Source: Bacillota bacterium
GTDB lineage: Bacteria; Bacillota; Clostridia; Lachnospirales; Lachnospiraceae
DNA length: 64,000 bases
Direction: 5' to 3'
Assembly (NCBI GenBank): GCA_023437715.1
Contig: JAEZFK010000032.1
Location: forward strand, 101,791-165,790
Position 1 is the stretch's first letter, and each line of letters opens with the position of its first letter. This document shows, piece after piece, positions 16,489 to 23,969 of this stretch. Made by a program: the position numbers and the translations under genes. The notes beneath the pieces are model-generated. The model had not been told where the DNA came from and made no database searches. It saw only the letters and a list, made by a program, of their open reading frames with translations.

Positions 16489-17592
16489 ATGGGGAAACTC
16501 CTGTTTAAAAATATAAGCAAATCATATTCAAATGGATTTTGCGCGGTCAAGGGCTTTAATCTGGAGATTGAGGACGGGGAATTTATCGTTCTTGTAGGTC
16601 CGTCAGGCTGCGGAAAGTCAACCATCCTGCGCATGACAGCCGGACTGGAAAAAATATCGGACGGAGATCTGATTCTGGATGATAAGGTAATTAATAAATG
16701 TCCGCCGGTAGAACGGGATATTGCGGTGGTGTTTCAGGATTATGCACTGTACGGCAATATGTCGGTTTATGACAACGTGGGGATGAGCCTCCGTGTCAGA
16801 CATGAAAAAGACACGGTTATTTACGACAAGGTGACGGAAGCTTCCGGAATCCTTGGAATCGGAAGCCTGCTGAAACGATTGCCCGGGCAGTTATCAGGAG
16901 GGCAGAAACAGAGAGTGGCTCTGGCCAGATCCGTAGTAAGAAAGCCAAAGGTATTTCTCATGGATGAGCCGCTGTCAAATCTGGATGCAAAGCTGAGAAC
17001 CAGCACAAGGGCCGAGATTGTAAGGCTCCAGAGAGAATTAAAGGTTACAACTATTTATGTAACCCATGACCAGACAGAGGCCATGACCATGGCAGACCGC
17101 ATGGTGGTTTTAAAGGACGGAATCATCCAGCAGGCAGGGACCCCCAATGAGATTTACTATGAGCCCTGCAATTTATTTGTAGCAGGTTTTATCGGAGCTC
17201 CCCAGATGAATTTCATTGAAGGAAAGGTTGAAGGAAACCGGTTTGTGTTTGATTCCCACGCTCTTTCCCTGCCCCGGGAAGCTGCGGATTCCTTAAAAAA
17301 GTATTCCGGCAGGGAACTCATATTGGGAATCAGACCGGAGCAGTTTTCGCTTTCCAATGGGGAAGAGAAAAATACGGTTACAGGAGAACTGGAGAACAAG
17401 GAATTTCTGGGCAATTACTATATTTTGTATGTAAGGATTGGGGAGACGGTTCTGGCATGCCAGATTGAAAGCATGGAAGACCGGTTTGACAAGCAGGTAA
17501 ATATCCACTTCGGAATGGAACATATCTACTTTTTTGATAAGGAGACAACAGAATTGGTGATTCATGCAAAGGCGGGCAGGGATGATGAGTAA
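16489..17592 (+). CDS. Sugar ABC transporter ATPase (MsmX/UgpC type)
   Basis: The ATP-hydrolysing subunit, 367 residues. It has Walker A GPSGCGKST (about residues 37-45), the signature LSGGQKQRVALARS, Walker B VFLMDEPLSNLD, a switch His in YVTHDQTEAM, and a C-terminal regulatory domain with a GIRPEQF motif. MsmX/UgpC ATPases energise CUT1 importers and may serve several of them. Finding a dedicated copy inside an LplB/YtcP cluster is less usual for Firmicutes and resembles the alginate importer layout of Sphingomonas. GTG at 16480 is possible, but ATG 16489 with AGGTGA before it fits the domain start better. It may also serve the 2049-5090 importer. Confidence 0.94.
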   Translation: MGKLLFKNISKSYSNGFCAVKGFNLEIEDGEFIVLVGPSGCGKSTILRMTAGLEKISDGDLILDDKVINKCPPVERDIAVVFQDYALYGNMSVYDNVGMSLRVRHEKDTVIYDKVTEASGILGIGSLLKRLPGQLSGGQKQRVALARSVVRKPKVFLMDEPLSNLDAKLRTSTRAEIVRLQRELKVTTIYVTHDQTEAMTMADRMVVLKDGIIQQAGTPNEIYYEPCNLFVAGFIGAPQMNFIEGKVEGNRFVFDSHALSLPREAADSLKKYSGRELILGIRPEQFSLSNGEEKNTVTGELENKEFLGNYYILYVRIGETVLACQIESMEDRFDKQVNIHFGMEHIYFFDKETTELVIHAKAGRDDE

Positions 17593-17986
17593 ACAGTTTA
17601 CCGGTATAGCAAAAGCGATTATTATGATTTCGTCTGTGGTGCATCTGATTTTTACCAATATTCATGTAAAGGCCCTGCTTCTCCTGGAACATGAGCTGTG
17701 TGGCTTTGTAATGTTTCTCTTTGTCCTTATGGGACTGGTTGCCCTGTTTGAGACAACCCGCATAAAGAAAAGAGAAGTGGCAGAACGGATTTTTACAGCC
17801 TTGATAAGTTTTGTAACAGCAGGATTAGGCTTTTATCTGGTTACCATTTACCGGAATGCAATTACTGTGCAGCGTGCTCTTGATGTGAGCGTGGTAAACC
17901 GTGCGGTGATTTTCAGCTCGGTAATCATTTTGGCCTATGTAATTGCCGGTATCCTGATAATTGCTGATTTAATAAAGAATGGGTGA
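17582..17986 (+). CDS. Small membrane protein of unknown function
   Basis: About 134 residues with four predicted membrane segments (residues roughly 8-28, 33-52, 68-90 and 105-130). Tandem ATGs at 17582 and 17585 follow GGCAGGG. It overlaps the end of the ATPase gene by about 11 bases and is itself overlapped by the next gene, so translation is likely coupled along the chain. No family recognised. It is the fourth of five unexplained membrane proteins in this cluster. Confidence 0.78.
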   Translation: MMSKQFTGIAKAIIMISSVVHLIFTNIHVKALLLLEHELCGFVMFLFVLMGLVALFETTRIKKREVAERIFTALISFVTAGLGFYLVTIYRNAITVQRALDVSVVNRAVIFSSVIILAYVIAGILIIADLIKNG

Positions 17987-18506
17987 TGGGAGCATGGCGG
18001 GCAAAGAAAAAAAATATGGAAAAAAGAAGATTTCAGACAATGTGAAAGCAGGCGTATTCAGGTGGTGGATTGCAGGCATGTGCTATTTCTTTATTGGGTT
18101 CGGCACACAGTCCGGCATCTTTGCCGATCCGCTGGATATGATTTTTTTCCTTGGACTGGCACTTGGACTGGCAACCTTATTTCTTTATAATCCGGTTGCT
18201 TACCGGATGTTTGATATCGTAAGAAAAGGGAAAATTTACAACCAATCCTATTTTGAGAGAAGCGGCTGGCAGAATGCGATTCTGAAACTGGGTGAAATCT
18301 TAAAAAATCTGGTTCTTGTGTTTTTGATTTATATAACCTACCAAAGTGTAAACATTCTGCTGGAAAGCCTGCTTCACCTTTCGGAGGGCACGGTCACCAT
18401 TCCGGGAGAGCCCATTGGTTTTGCGGTCATTTACACGATTTACTATTACCTGCTGACAGGATTGATGGATACAGTGGCCGAGCTGAGGAAGAAAGAGGAG
18501 AAATAG
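17979..18506 (+). CDS. Membrane protein of unknown function
   Basis: Up to 175 residues, with a strongly basic N-terminus (GKEKKYGKKKISDNVKAG), four predicted membrane segments and an Arg/Lys/Glu-rich C-terminus. A conserved-looking segment, FRWWIAGMCYFFIGFGTQSG, sits at the first helix. The start is uncertain: ATG 17979 overlaps the upstream gene by 8 bases with a weak ribosome site, and ATG 17994 is an alternative with GGGAG very close to it. It lacks the features I associate with YesL/DUF624 proteins, which often accompany LplB-type importers, so I leave the family open. The lyase gene follows after 4 bases. Confidence 0.76.
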   Translation: MGDGSMAGKEKKYGKKKISDNVKAGVFRWWIAGMCYFFIGFGTQSGIFADPLDMIFFLGLALGLATLFLYNPVAYRMFDIVRKGKIYNQSYFERSGWQNAILKLGEILKNLVLVFLIYITYQSVNILLESLLHLSEGTVTIPGEPIGFAVIYTIYYYLLTGLMDTVAELRKKEEK

Positions 18507-18510
18507 AAGC

Positions 18511-20487
18511 ATGAGCAGTCTGGTATTTATTGGTGATTTAAGGCTCTATAAAGAACAGGCCCAGGGTGTGAGGAAAAAGCAGTATGAAAGACTGCTTCAA
18601 CAGGCCGACCGGTATGAGGCATATCAATTGCCCTCCCGGCATCCCAAAGAGAGCACCACTTATATGGGCATTGCAATTATGAATCTTGCACTTGCATACC
18701 GCTTAAGCGGGGAGGAGAAGTATCTGTCCGAAGCAAGACGGTTCATCGGAGCGGTTTTGTCCTATGAGAAGTGGGGAAATGCCCATTTGGTAAATGTGGA
18801 TTTATCGGCTTCCTGGATCTTATTTGGGCTGTCCCTTGGTTACGACTGGCTGAAGCCATTTTTAAGGGAAGAAGAAAAAGAGAAAATCATGGCCAAGATC
18901 AGGCATCACGCGGACATCATGTATCAGTACAAACTGGATACTTACGGACACGGCTGGTCAACCAACTATTATCAGAATCACAACTGGATCAATATGACGG
19001 GTCTGGCAGCGGCCGGATACGTGCTTTCCGGGACCTATGACAGAGCCCTTCAATATGTAGAGGAAGTAAAAAAGAATTTTTCCAGAGTATTTTCCCTTCT
19101 TGCAGATGACGGATCAAATTATGAAGGGGTTCCTTACTGGAGATATGGGGGTATGTGGCTGTTTGTATATGCCCATCTCCTTAAGATACAGGAAAGCATA
19201 GATTATTTTCAGGTGAGCAATTATTTAAAGCATACCTTTTATTACCGGTTATACCAGTCCTGCGGCGATCTTGAGCAGCAGATGAATTTCGGGGACAGTC
19301 ATGACCGTCACAGCGGGCATGCCCCCTGCGTCTATTATAAAGTGGCTGCCGAGTATGGGGATGGCTTTGCCCAGACCTTTGGGGACCTGGTTCTTGATGA
19401 ATTTCTGACAGCGGAAGCCCAAAAGAGCAAAATCAAGCCGGGAATCCTGCCGGAGGCTGTATTTGAATTTTTATGGTATGATCCCGGAGTTGTAAAGAAG
19501 CCCCTTTCTCTCCTGCCCACAGCGAGGTTTTTTGAAGATCTGGGCCTGCTTTCCATCAGGGAAAGCTGGAGTAAAAACAGCAAGGTTCTGACCATGAAAT
19601 GCGGCTGTCCCGGCGGCAGAAAGCAATGGATGAACGGCTGGGACCTATACCGCAGGGAAGGAATCAAATGTCTCTCCCTGTCCCATCATCATCCGGACAA
19701 TCTTTCCTATATTTTTGCAAGGGGAAGTGAATATCTGACCTGTGAAGACGGATATAACCGGAATCTAATGCCGGATAACCACAATGTCATTCTGGTGGAC
19801 GGTCAATACACCGACGAAGCCAATGTAAATGACGTATATATGAGCAGCGCCGAAAAAAGGCTTGAAAAAGATCCCTTTTATCCAATTGAAGAGAAATACC
19901 GGGGAGAAGTGGTCTATTTAGAGCTGGATGATTCCATGGTTATTTACAAAGGAGAAACCTCAGGCATATACCCGGAAGAACTCGGCATGAAAGAAGTGAG
20001 CAGGCTGTTATTTACCGACCGGCTGTACTTTTTCCTGTTCATTGACGTGTGCATGTCTGACAGGGAACATATCTACCGCATTCTTTCAAATACGGATATG
20101 CCGGCGCAAAAGAAAGATGATCATACCTATTATTATCCCATGGAAACGGAAGGCATTACATATACGGTTCTTTCCGATCATGAAATATGTTCGGATCAGT
20201 ACACCCAGGAAATCGTCAGCATAATGACAACCCAGGAGCCGGATAAGCTTTGCAGATCTTTTATCAATACCTTGTCATTTCAATCGGCTTCTCCTGTGAA
20301 AAAGCAGACGTTCATAGAATGCTTTACCTTTGACGGAATGAATACGGAACTCTCACTGGAAGGCGGGGAGCTTCATGTCAGGCAGGGAGAAAAGGAATAC
20401 CGGCTGATCTTCGGAGACGAGATGACTGTAAATATAATAGAGGCCTGCAGCAAAAACGGAGAAAGAAAAAGCTTCCGGATTCCGTAA
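18511..20487 (+). CDS. Heparinase II/III-like polysaccharide lyase (DUF4962-like N-terminus)
   Basis: A 658-residue cytoplasmic protein without signal peptide. The N-terminal two thirds look like the alpha/alpha toroid of heparinase II/III-type lyases: HNWINMTGLAAAGYVL near residue 152 carries the Asn/His type motif, and GVPYWRYGGMWLFVYAHLL follows. The C-terminal part contains SHHHPDNLSYIFARGSEY near residue 391, which fits the conserved His region of the Hepar_II_III domain. Such enzymes cleave uronic-acid polymers by beta-elimination, leaving a 4,5-unsaturated uronate. Being cytoplasmic, it should act on imported oligosaccharides. Substrate could be alginate-like, glucuronan or a glycosaminoglycan; sequence alone does not decide. 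Confidence 0.82.
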   Translation: MSSLVFIGDLRLYKEQAQGVRKKQYERLLQQADRYEAYQLPSRHPKESTTYMGIAIMNLALAYRLSGEEKYLSEARRFIGAVLSYEKWGNAHLVNVDLSASWILFGLSLGYDWLKPFLREEEKEKIMAKIRHHADIMYQYKLDTYGHGWSTNYYQNHNWINMTGLAAAGYVLSGTYDRALQYVEEVKKNFSRVFSLLADDGSNYEGVPYWRYGGMWLFVYAHLLKIQESIDYFQVSNYLKHTFYYRLYQSCGDLEQQMNFGDSHDRHSGHAPCVYYKVAAEYGDGFAQTFGDLVLDEFLTAEAQKSKIKPGILPEAVFEFLWYDPGVVKKPLSLLPTARFFEDLGLLSIRESWSKNSKVLTMKCGCPGGRKQWMNGWDLYRREGIKCLSLSHHHPDNLSYIFARGSEYLTCEDGYNRNLMPDNHNVILVDGQYTDEANVNDVYMSSAEKRLEKDPFYPIEEKYRGEVVYLELDDSMVIYKGETSGIYPEELGMKEVSRLLFTDRLYFFLFIDVCMSDREHIYRILSNTDMPAQKKDDHTYYYPMETEGITYTVLSDHEICSDQYTQEIVSIMTTQEPDKLCRSFINTLSFQSASPVKKQTFIECFTFDGMNTELSLEGGELHVRQGEKEYRLIFGDEMTVNIIEACSKNGERKSFRIP

Positions 20488-20511
20488 AATAGGGAAAGGT
20501 GAGGAAAGGAA

Positions 20512-22407
20512 ATGAAGTATGTAAATGACAGGTTTTATGAGCTGATGAATGACGATGGCAGGAACCGGGAACTGATACGGGATATGAAAAAGGAGGTGGA
20601 TGAGTTTCTTCCTTATTTTTCTGATTCTCCGGACCGGTTAAGCCGGTGGGGCCATTACTATTTCTGTGACGATGACGGAGGCAGGCTGGTTTTCGATTTA
20701 AACTCTCCCGGCAGGCATCGGTGCGAAGTATGCGGGAAAGTGTTTGAAAGTGAGATTTTAGACGGCGTATGGGTTTATTTTTACCGGAATAAGGCGGTGA
20801 TCATGGCTCTGGTATCTGCGGTTATCTATAAAGCAACCGGGGAAAAGAAGTACTATGATTATTCCGTATCAGTCATGGAGTTTTATGCCGGCCATTATAA
20901 GGAGTTTCAGCTGCATAACAAGGAAAATCTCATGGGAGATTCCTATGATACAATGCCGTGGGGCTGCGGGAAAATGATGCCCCAGGGGCTCAATGAGTCC
21001 ATCGTTGCCATCCGTTTTGCCCAGATTATTGAAATCCTAAGAGATGAATTGAGCCCGGAGCTTCTTGACCTGGTGTATGGTAATATGTTTCGGGAAATGT
21101 ATGGGCTGCTGGCGCCTCAGGCCACAAGAATCCATAATATAAGCTGCTGGAATCTGTCTGCCATCGGTGTTATGGGGCTGGCGTTCCAGGACCAGGAAAT
21201 GATTGATTTTGCATTTAATAGCGAGTTTAACATCAGAAAACAGCTGGAGACCGGAGTGACAAAAGACTTCTTCTGGTATGAAGGATCCATTCACTATAAT
21301 TTCTTCCTGCTGGAAGGCATTTCCTATCTTTTTCTGTTCAGCAGGATTTATGATTACGATTTTGGAAAAACAGGCACTGAAATATTACAAAAGATGTTTG
21401 TACAGGCCTATAATTACGCATTCGATAATCACTATCTCCCCAATCCCAATGACGGGTGGCCCAACTTAAATCTGCGTACCTTCAGCTACATCTACCATAC
21501 GGCAGCAAGGGCGTTTGGAGAGGACAGCGAAATCGGTAACCTTGTAAAGAACATAGAGGCCGACGGTTCGGTTCGTACAACCCTGCCCTTGTCGGAGCCG
21601 TATTACTGCCGCAACAGCGTCTGTCTGGAGCAGCTGCTGTTTAACATTGACTTTGATTATCAGAGCTTTACTCCCATAAAAACGAAGTCCGGTAATTTCC
21701 CTGAATCGAATTTTGTGATTTTGAAAAATGCCCGCTGGAATGCGTTTATGAAATATGGACTAAACGGGAAGTCCCACGCCCACCCGGATATCATGAATGT
21801 GGAACTGATGTATGGGGATCACAGGATATCAAGGGATTTATCCAATGCGGGATACCGGGCCCGCCTGTGCAATGAATGGCATCGGAAAACCCTGTCTCAC
21901 AATACCGTCTGCTGGAATGGAACGGACATTACCTCAGTGAGCCCTGGAGAATGCCTGTATTATGATGAAAATAAGGTCACTGCAGCGGCCGGAAATGTCT
22001 ATGAAGGAATTAACTATATCAGGACAATCGGGATTACGGAGGATGCCTTTCTGGATGATTTTCAGGTGGAAAGCAAAACAGAAGGGATTTTTGATTATGT
22101 TTTTCATTTAGAATCCGCTCTTTGCCTGAAGACGGATCTGGTCTTAGAGGATGCAGCCCTGGGCTTTGATAAAAATGGCTATCAGCATATCCTGGAAACC
22201 AAACGGGTGAGAACAGAAAAAGATCATGTTGTCCTGCAGGCCTCGGCGGAAGATGTGAGGTGGAATATATGGATCGATTTGTCCGGCGGCCACCAACTGT
22301 ACCTGTTAAAGACATTGGACAATCCGGTCAGTCAAAGGAGAAATACTATTTTACTTAGGAACACAGGGATCAATCCGCATTATCATTTAAAAATAGTGCA
22401 GGAGTAA
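20512..22407 (+). CDS. Heparinase II/III family lyase
   Basis: A second lyase, 631 residues, without signal peptide. Features of the heparinase II/III family are a short CxxC segment near residue 71 (CEVCGKVF), the toroid motif IHNISCWNLSAIGVMGLAF near residue 204, GVTKDFFWYEGSIHYNFF with a candidate catalytic Tyr/His near residues 250-262, and the C-terminal domain with KSHAHPDIMNVELMYG and WHRKTLSHNTVCWNG. It shares the fold but little obvious sequence with the 18511 product, so the two probably cut different linkages or one acts exo and the other endo. It starts 24 bases after that gene with GGAAAGG as ribosome site. Confidence 0.87.
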   Translation: MKYVNDRFYELMNDDGRNRELIRDMKKEVDEFLPYFSDSPDRLSRWGHYYFCDDDGGRLVFDLNSPGRHRCEVCGKVFESEILDGVWVYFYRNKAVIMALVSAVIYKATGEKKYYDYSVSVMEFYAGHYKEFQLHNKENLMGDSYDTMPWGCGKMMPQGLNESIVAIRFAQIIEILRDELSPELLDLVYGNMFREMYGLLAPQATRIHNISCWNLSAIGVMGLAFQDQEMIDFAFNSEFNIRKQLETGVTKDFFWYEGSIHYNFFLLEGISYLFLFSRIYDYDFGKTGTEILQKMFVQAYNYAFDNHYLPNPNDGWPNLNLRTFSYIYHTAARAFGEDSEIGNLVKNIEADGSVRTTLPLSEPYYCRNSVCLEQLLFNIDFDYQSFTPIKTKSGNFPESNFVILKNARWNAFMKYGLNGKSHAHPDIMNVELMYGDHRISRDLSNAGYRARLCNEWHRKTLSHNTVCWNGTDITSVSPGECLYYDENKVTAAAGNVYEGINYIRTIGITEDAFLDDFQVESKTEGIFDYVFHLESALCLKTDLVLEDAALGFDKNGYQHILETKRVRTEKDHVVLQASAEDVRWNIWIDLSGGHQLYLLKTLDNPVSQRRNTILLRNTGINPHYHLKIVQE

Positions 22408-22441
22408 AAATAATAATTAAAGCTGTGAGAGGAGAACAAAA

Positions 22442-23176
22442 ATGAGAGCAGTAATAACAGGTGGAACAAGTGGAATCGGCTTAAGCGTTGCAAAGGAGCT
22501 GGGAAAGGCTGGTTATGACGTTATCATCACCGGTATTAATCATGAGGATGCGGAGAATGCATTAAAGGAGCTGAAGGAGCAGGGCACAAACAGCGAATTT
22601 ATTTATGCGGATTCCATGAAAGAAGAGGATGTCAATCATTGCTTTGAAGAAATATCCCGAAAATATGATTCTCTGGATGTGCTGGTGAACAATGTGGGAG
22701 GCCTTGGCGGAAGGCAGCGCTTTGAAGATATGGAAACCTCTTTTATGAGAAGGGTAATGGCACTTAACTTTGACAGTGCATTTTTTGCAAGCCGTGCAGC
22801 AATCCCCTTGCTGAAAAAGGGAAATCACCCGTCGATCATTAACTACAGTACCATTGCAGTCACTTCCGGCGGAGGCCCCGGTGCAGGAATATATACGGCA
22901 AGCAAGGCGGCTATCGAAGGCCTGACCCGGGCGCTGGCCAAAGATCTGGCTGAGTATGGAATCCGTGTAAATGGCGTATCTCCGGGCACCATTGATACTG
23001 CATTCCATTCCGCTACAAAGCGCGAGATTCTGGAATCCTGGAAGGAGGGAATTCTCATGAAACGTCTGGGAGACCCGTCAGAGGTGGCGTCAGTTATCGG
23101 CTTCCTGGTTTCAGAAAAAGCCTCTTTCCTTACAGGGGAAATTATTCAGATCAACGGCGGCCAGGCATTTATTTAA
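22442..23176 (+). CDS. SDR family reductase, probable keto-deoxy-uronate reductase (KduD/DehR-like)
   Basis: A 244-residue short-chain dehydrogenase. It has the nucleotide loop TGGTSGIG at residues 6-13, NNVGG at 83-87 and the catalytic set Ser136, Tyr151, Lys155 (YTASK). The C-terminal GEIIQINGGQAFI is typical of the classical SDR group that includes FabG, KduD and the alginate DEH reductases. Between two uronate lyases and a KdgF cupin, the likely job is to reduce 4-deoxy-5-ketouronate, or its isomer, to 2-keto-3-deoxygluconate with NAD(P)H. That is inference from context; the family alone does not fix the substrate. Ribosome site GAGAGGAGAA. Confidence 0.85.
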   Translation: MRAVITGGTSGIGLSVAKELGKAGYDVIITGINHEDAENALKELKEQGTNSEFIYADSMKEEDVNHCFEEISRKYDSLDVLVNNVGGLGGRQRFEDMETSFMRRVMALNFDSAFFASRAAIPLLKKGNHPSIINYSTIAVTSGGGPGAGIYTASKAAIEGLTRALAKDLAEYGIRVNGVSPGTIDTAFHSATKREILESWKEGILMKRLGDPSEVASVIGFLVSEKASFLTGEIIQINGGQAFI

Positions 23177-23197
23177 TGATGGAAAAGGAGTGTTCAA

Positions 23198-23533
23198 ATG
23201 GTATTGAAATATGAAGATATAGCTGCTACAAATCCGGAGCCGGGAATTACCAGGCGTATTCTCGCAAGAGGCGGCACCATGATGGGGGTGGAGGCTTCCT
23301 TTGAAAAGGGAGCTGTGGGAAGCGTACATAAGCACCCTCATGAGCAGGTCAGCTATATTGTATCCGGTTCGTTTGAATATGAGGCTGACGGTGTAAAATA
23401 TATGCTGAAAGCCGGTGACAGCTATTATGTGGAGCCGGGGGTGGCACATGGAGCAGCGGCATTGGAGGACTCTGTGATACTGGATATATTTACGCCGCAG
23501 AGAGAGGATTTTATTGAGGGGGTTAAGAAGTAA
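23198..23533 (+). CDS. kdgF: KdgF-like cupin (unsaturated uronate linearising protein)
   Basis: A 111-residue single-domain cupin. The metal motif HKHPHEQVSYIVSGSFEY (His44, His46, His48, Gln50) and the second motif GDSYYVEPGVAHGA match KdgF closely, as does the ending VILDIFTPQREDFIEG. KdgF speeds conversion of the 4,5-unsaturated uronate released by lyases into its linear 5-keto form. This identification is the best single pointer that the cluster handles unsaturated uronates. It lies 21 bases after the SDR gene and is the last gene before a long non-coding stretch. KduI, KdgK and KdgA are not found in the window. Confidence 0.9.
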   Translation: MVLKYEDIAATNPEPGITRRILARGGTMMGVEASFEKGAVGSVHKHPHEQVSYIVSGSFEYEADGVKYMLKAGDSYYVEPGVAHGAAALEDSVILDIFTPQREDFIEGVKK

Positions 23534-23841
23534 GTATATAAGAACCCCATTCTGGAATAACATATCTTGGAAGAACGTACAAACTGTACCCTTTGTCAAG
23601 AACAACAAAAAAGAGAGAGCCGGTTCAGATATTAATATGAACCGGCTCTTTCAGTAAGGTTTATTACATTCTATATAAGAATCTATTCTTTATGATTGTA
23701 TTCAGAACAAAACTTGTACACTGCCCGCCTTGACCCGAAGAATATCCCCTGTCAAAAATAACAATAAAATCAGGGAAAGATTGTTATAGTTTTTTCGCTG
23801 TTTTACTCAAAATTTCCTGGCAAGAATCATAAGAAAACGGA
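23534..23841. other. Non-coding stretch between kdgF and the tdh promoter
   Basis: About 300 bases without a convincing gene. It holds the hairpin at 23616-23649 and is otherwise AT-rich. Confidence 0.6.
23616..23649. terminator. Terminator-like hairpin after the oligouronide cluster
   Basis: AGAGCCGGTTCA (23616-23627) pairs perfectly with TGAACCGGCTCT (23638-23649). On the plus strand only TTTC follows, whereas the minus strand has CTCTTTTTTG, so the T tract favours minus-strand transcripts. It probably still ends the cluster mRNA. Confidence 0.7.
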
Positions 23842-23870
23842 TTGCAATCTACTTTCATTCGTGATATTAT
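23842..23870 (+). promoter_or_regulatory. Promoter of tdh-kbl (extended -10)
   Basis: TTGCAA (23842-23847), 17 bases, TATTAT (23865-23870) preceded by TGA, giving an extended -10. The predicted leader is about 93 bases and contains competing hairpins. Confidence 0.75.
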
Positions 23871-23882
23871 GTCCTTGAGGGG

Positions 23883-23940
23883 GAGACGTTAAAAGGGAAA
23901 GTGTCTTTGTATAAAAGACATTTTTCGTCTCACAAAGACA
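23883..23940 (+). promoter_or_regulatory. Attenuator-like leader of tdh-kbl
   Basis: TGTCTTT (23902-23908) pairs with AAAGACA (23914-23920), followed by five T, like a weak terminator. GAGACG (23883-23888) and CGTCTC (23926-23931) can close an outer stem. TGTCTTTGT (23902-23910) can instead pair with ACAAAGACA (23932-23940), which would dissolve the terminator-like hairpin. The ligand or factor is unknown. Confidence 0.4.
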
Positions 23941-23969
23941 TATAATGTATAAGAAAGGTGGAGGTTACA

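Noticed and set aside
17979..18506. YesL/DUF624 identity for this membrane protein
   Set aside because: Its context fits, but the N-terminal and helix patterns I associate with YesL are missing.
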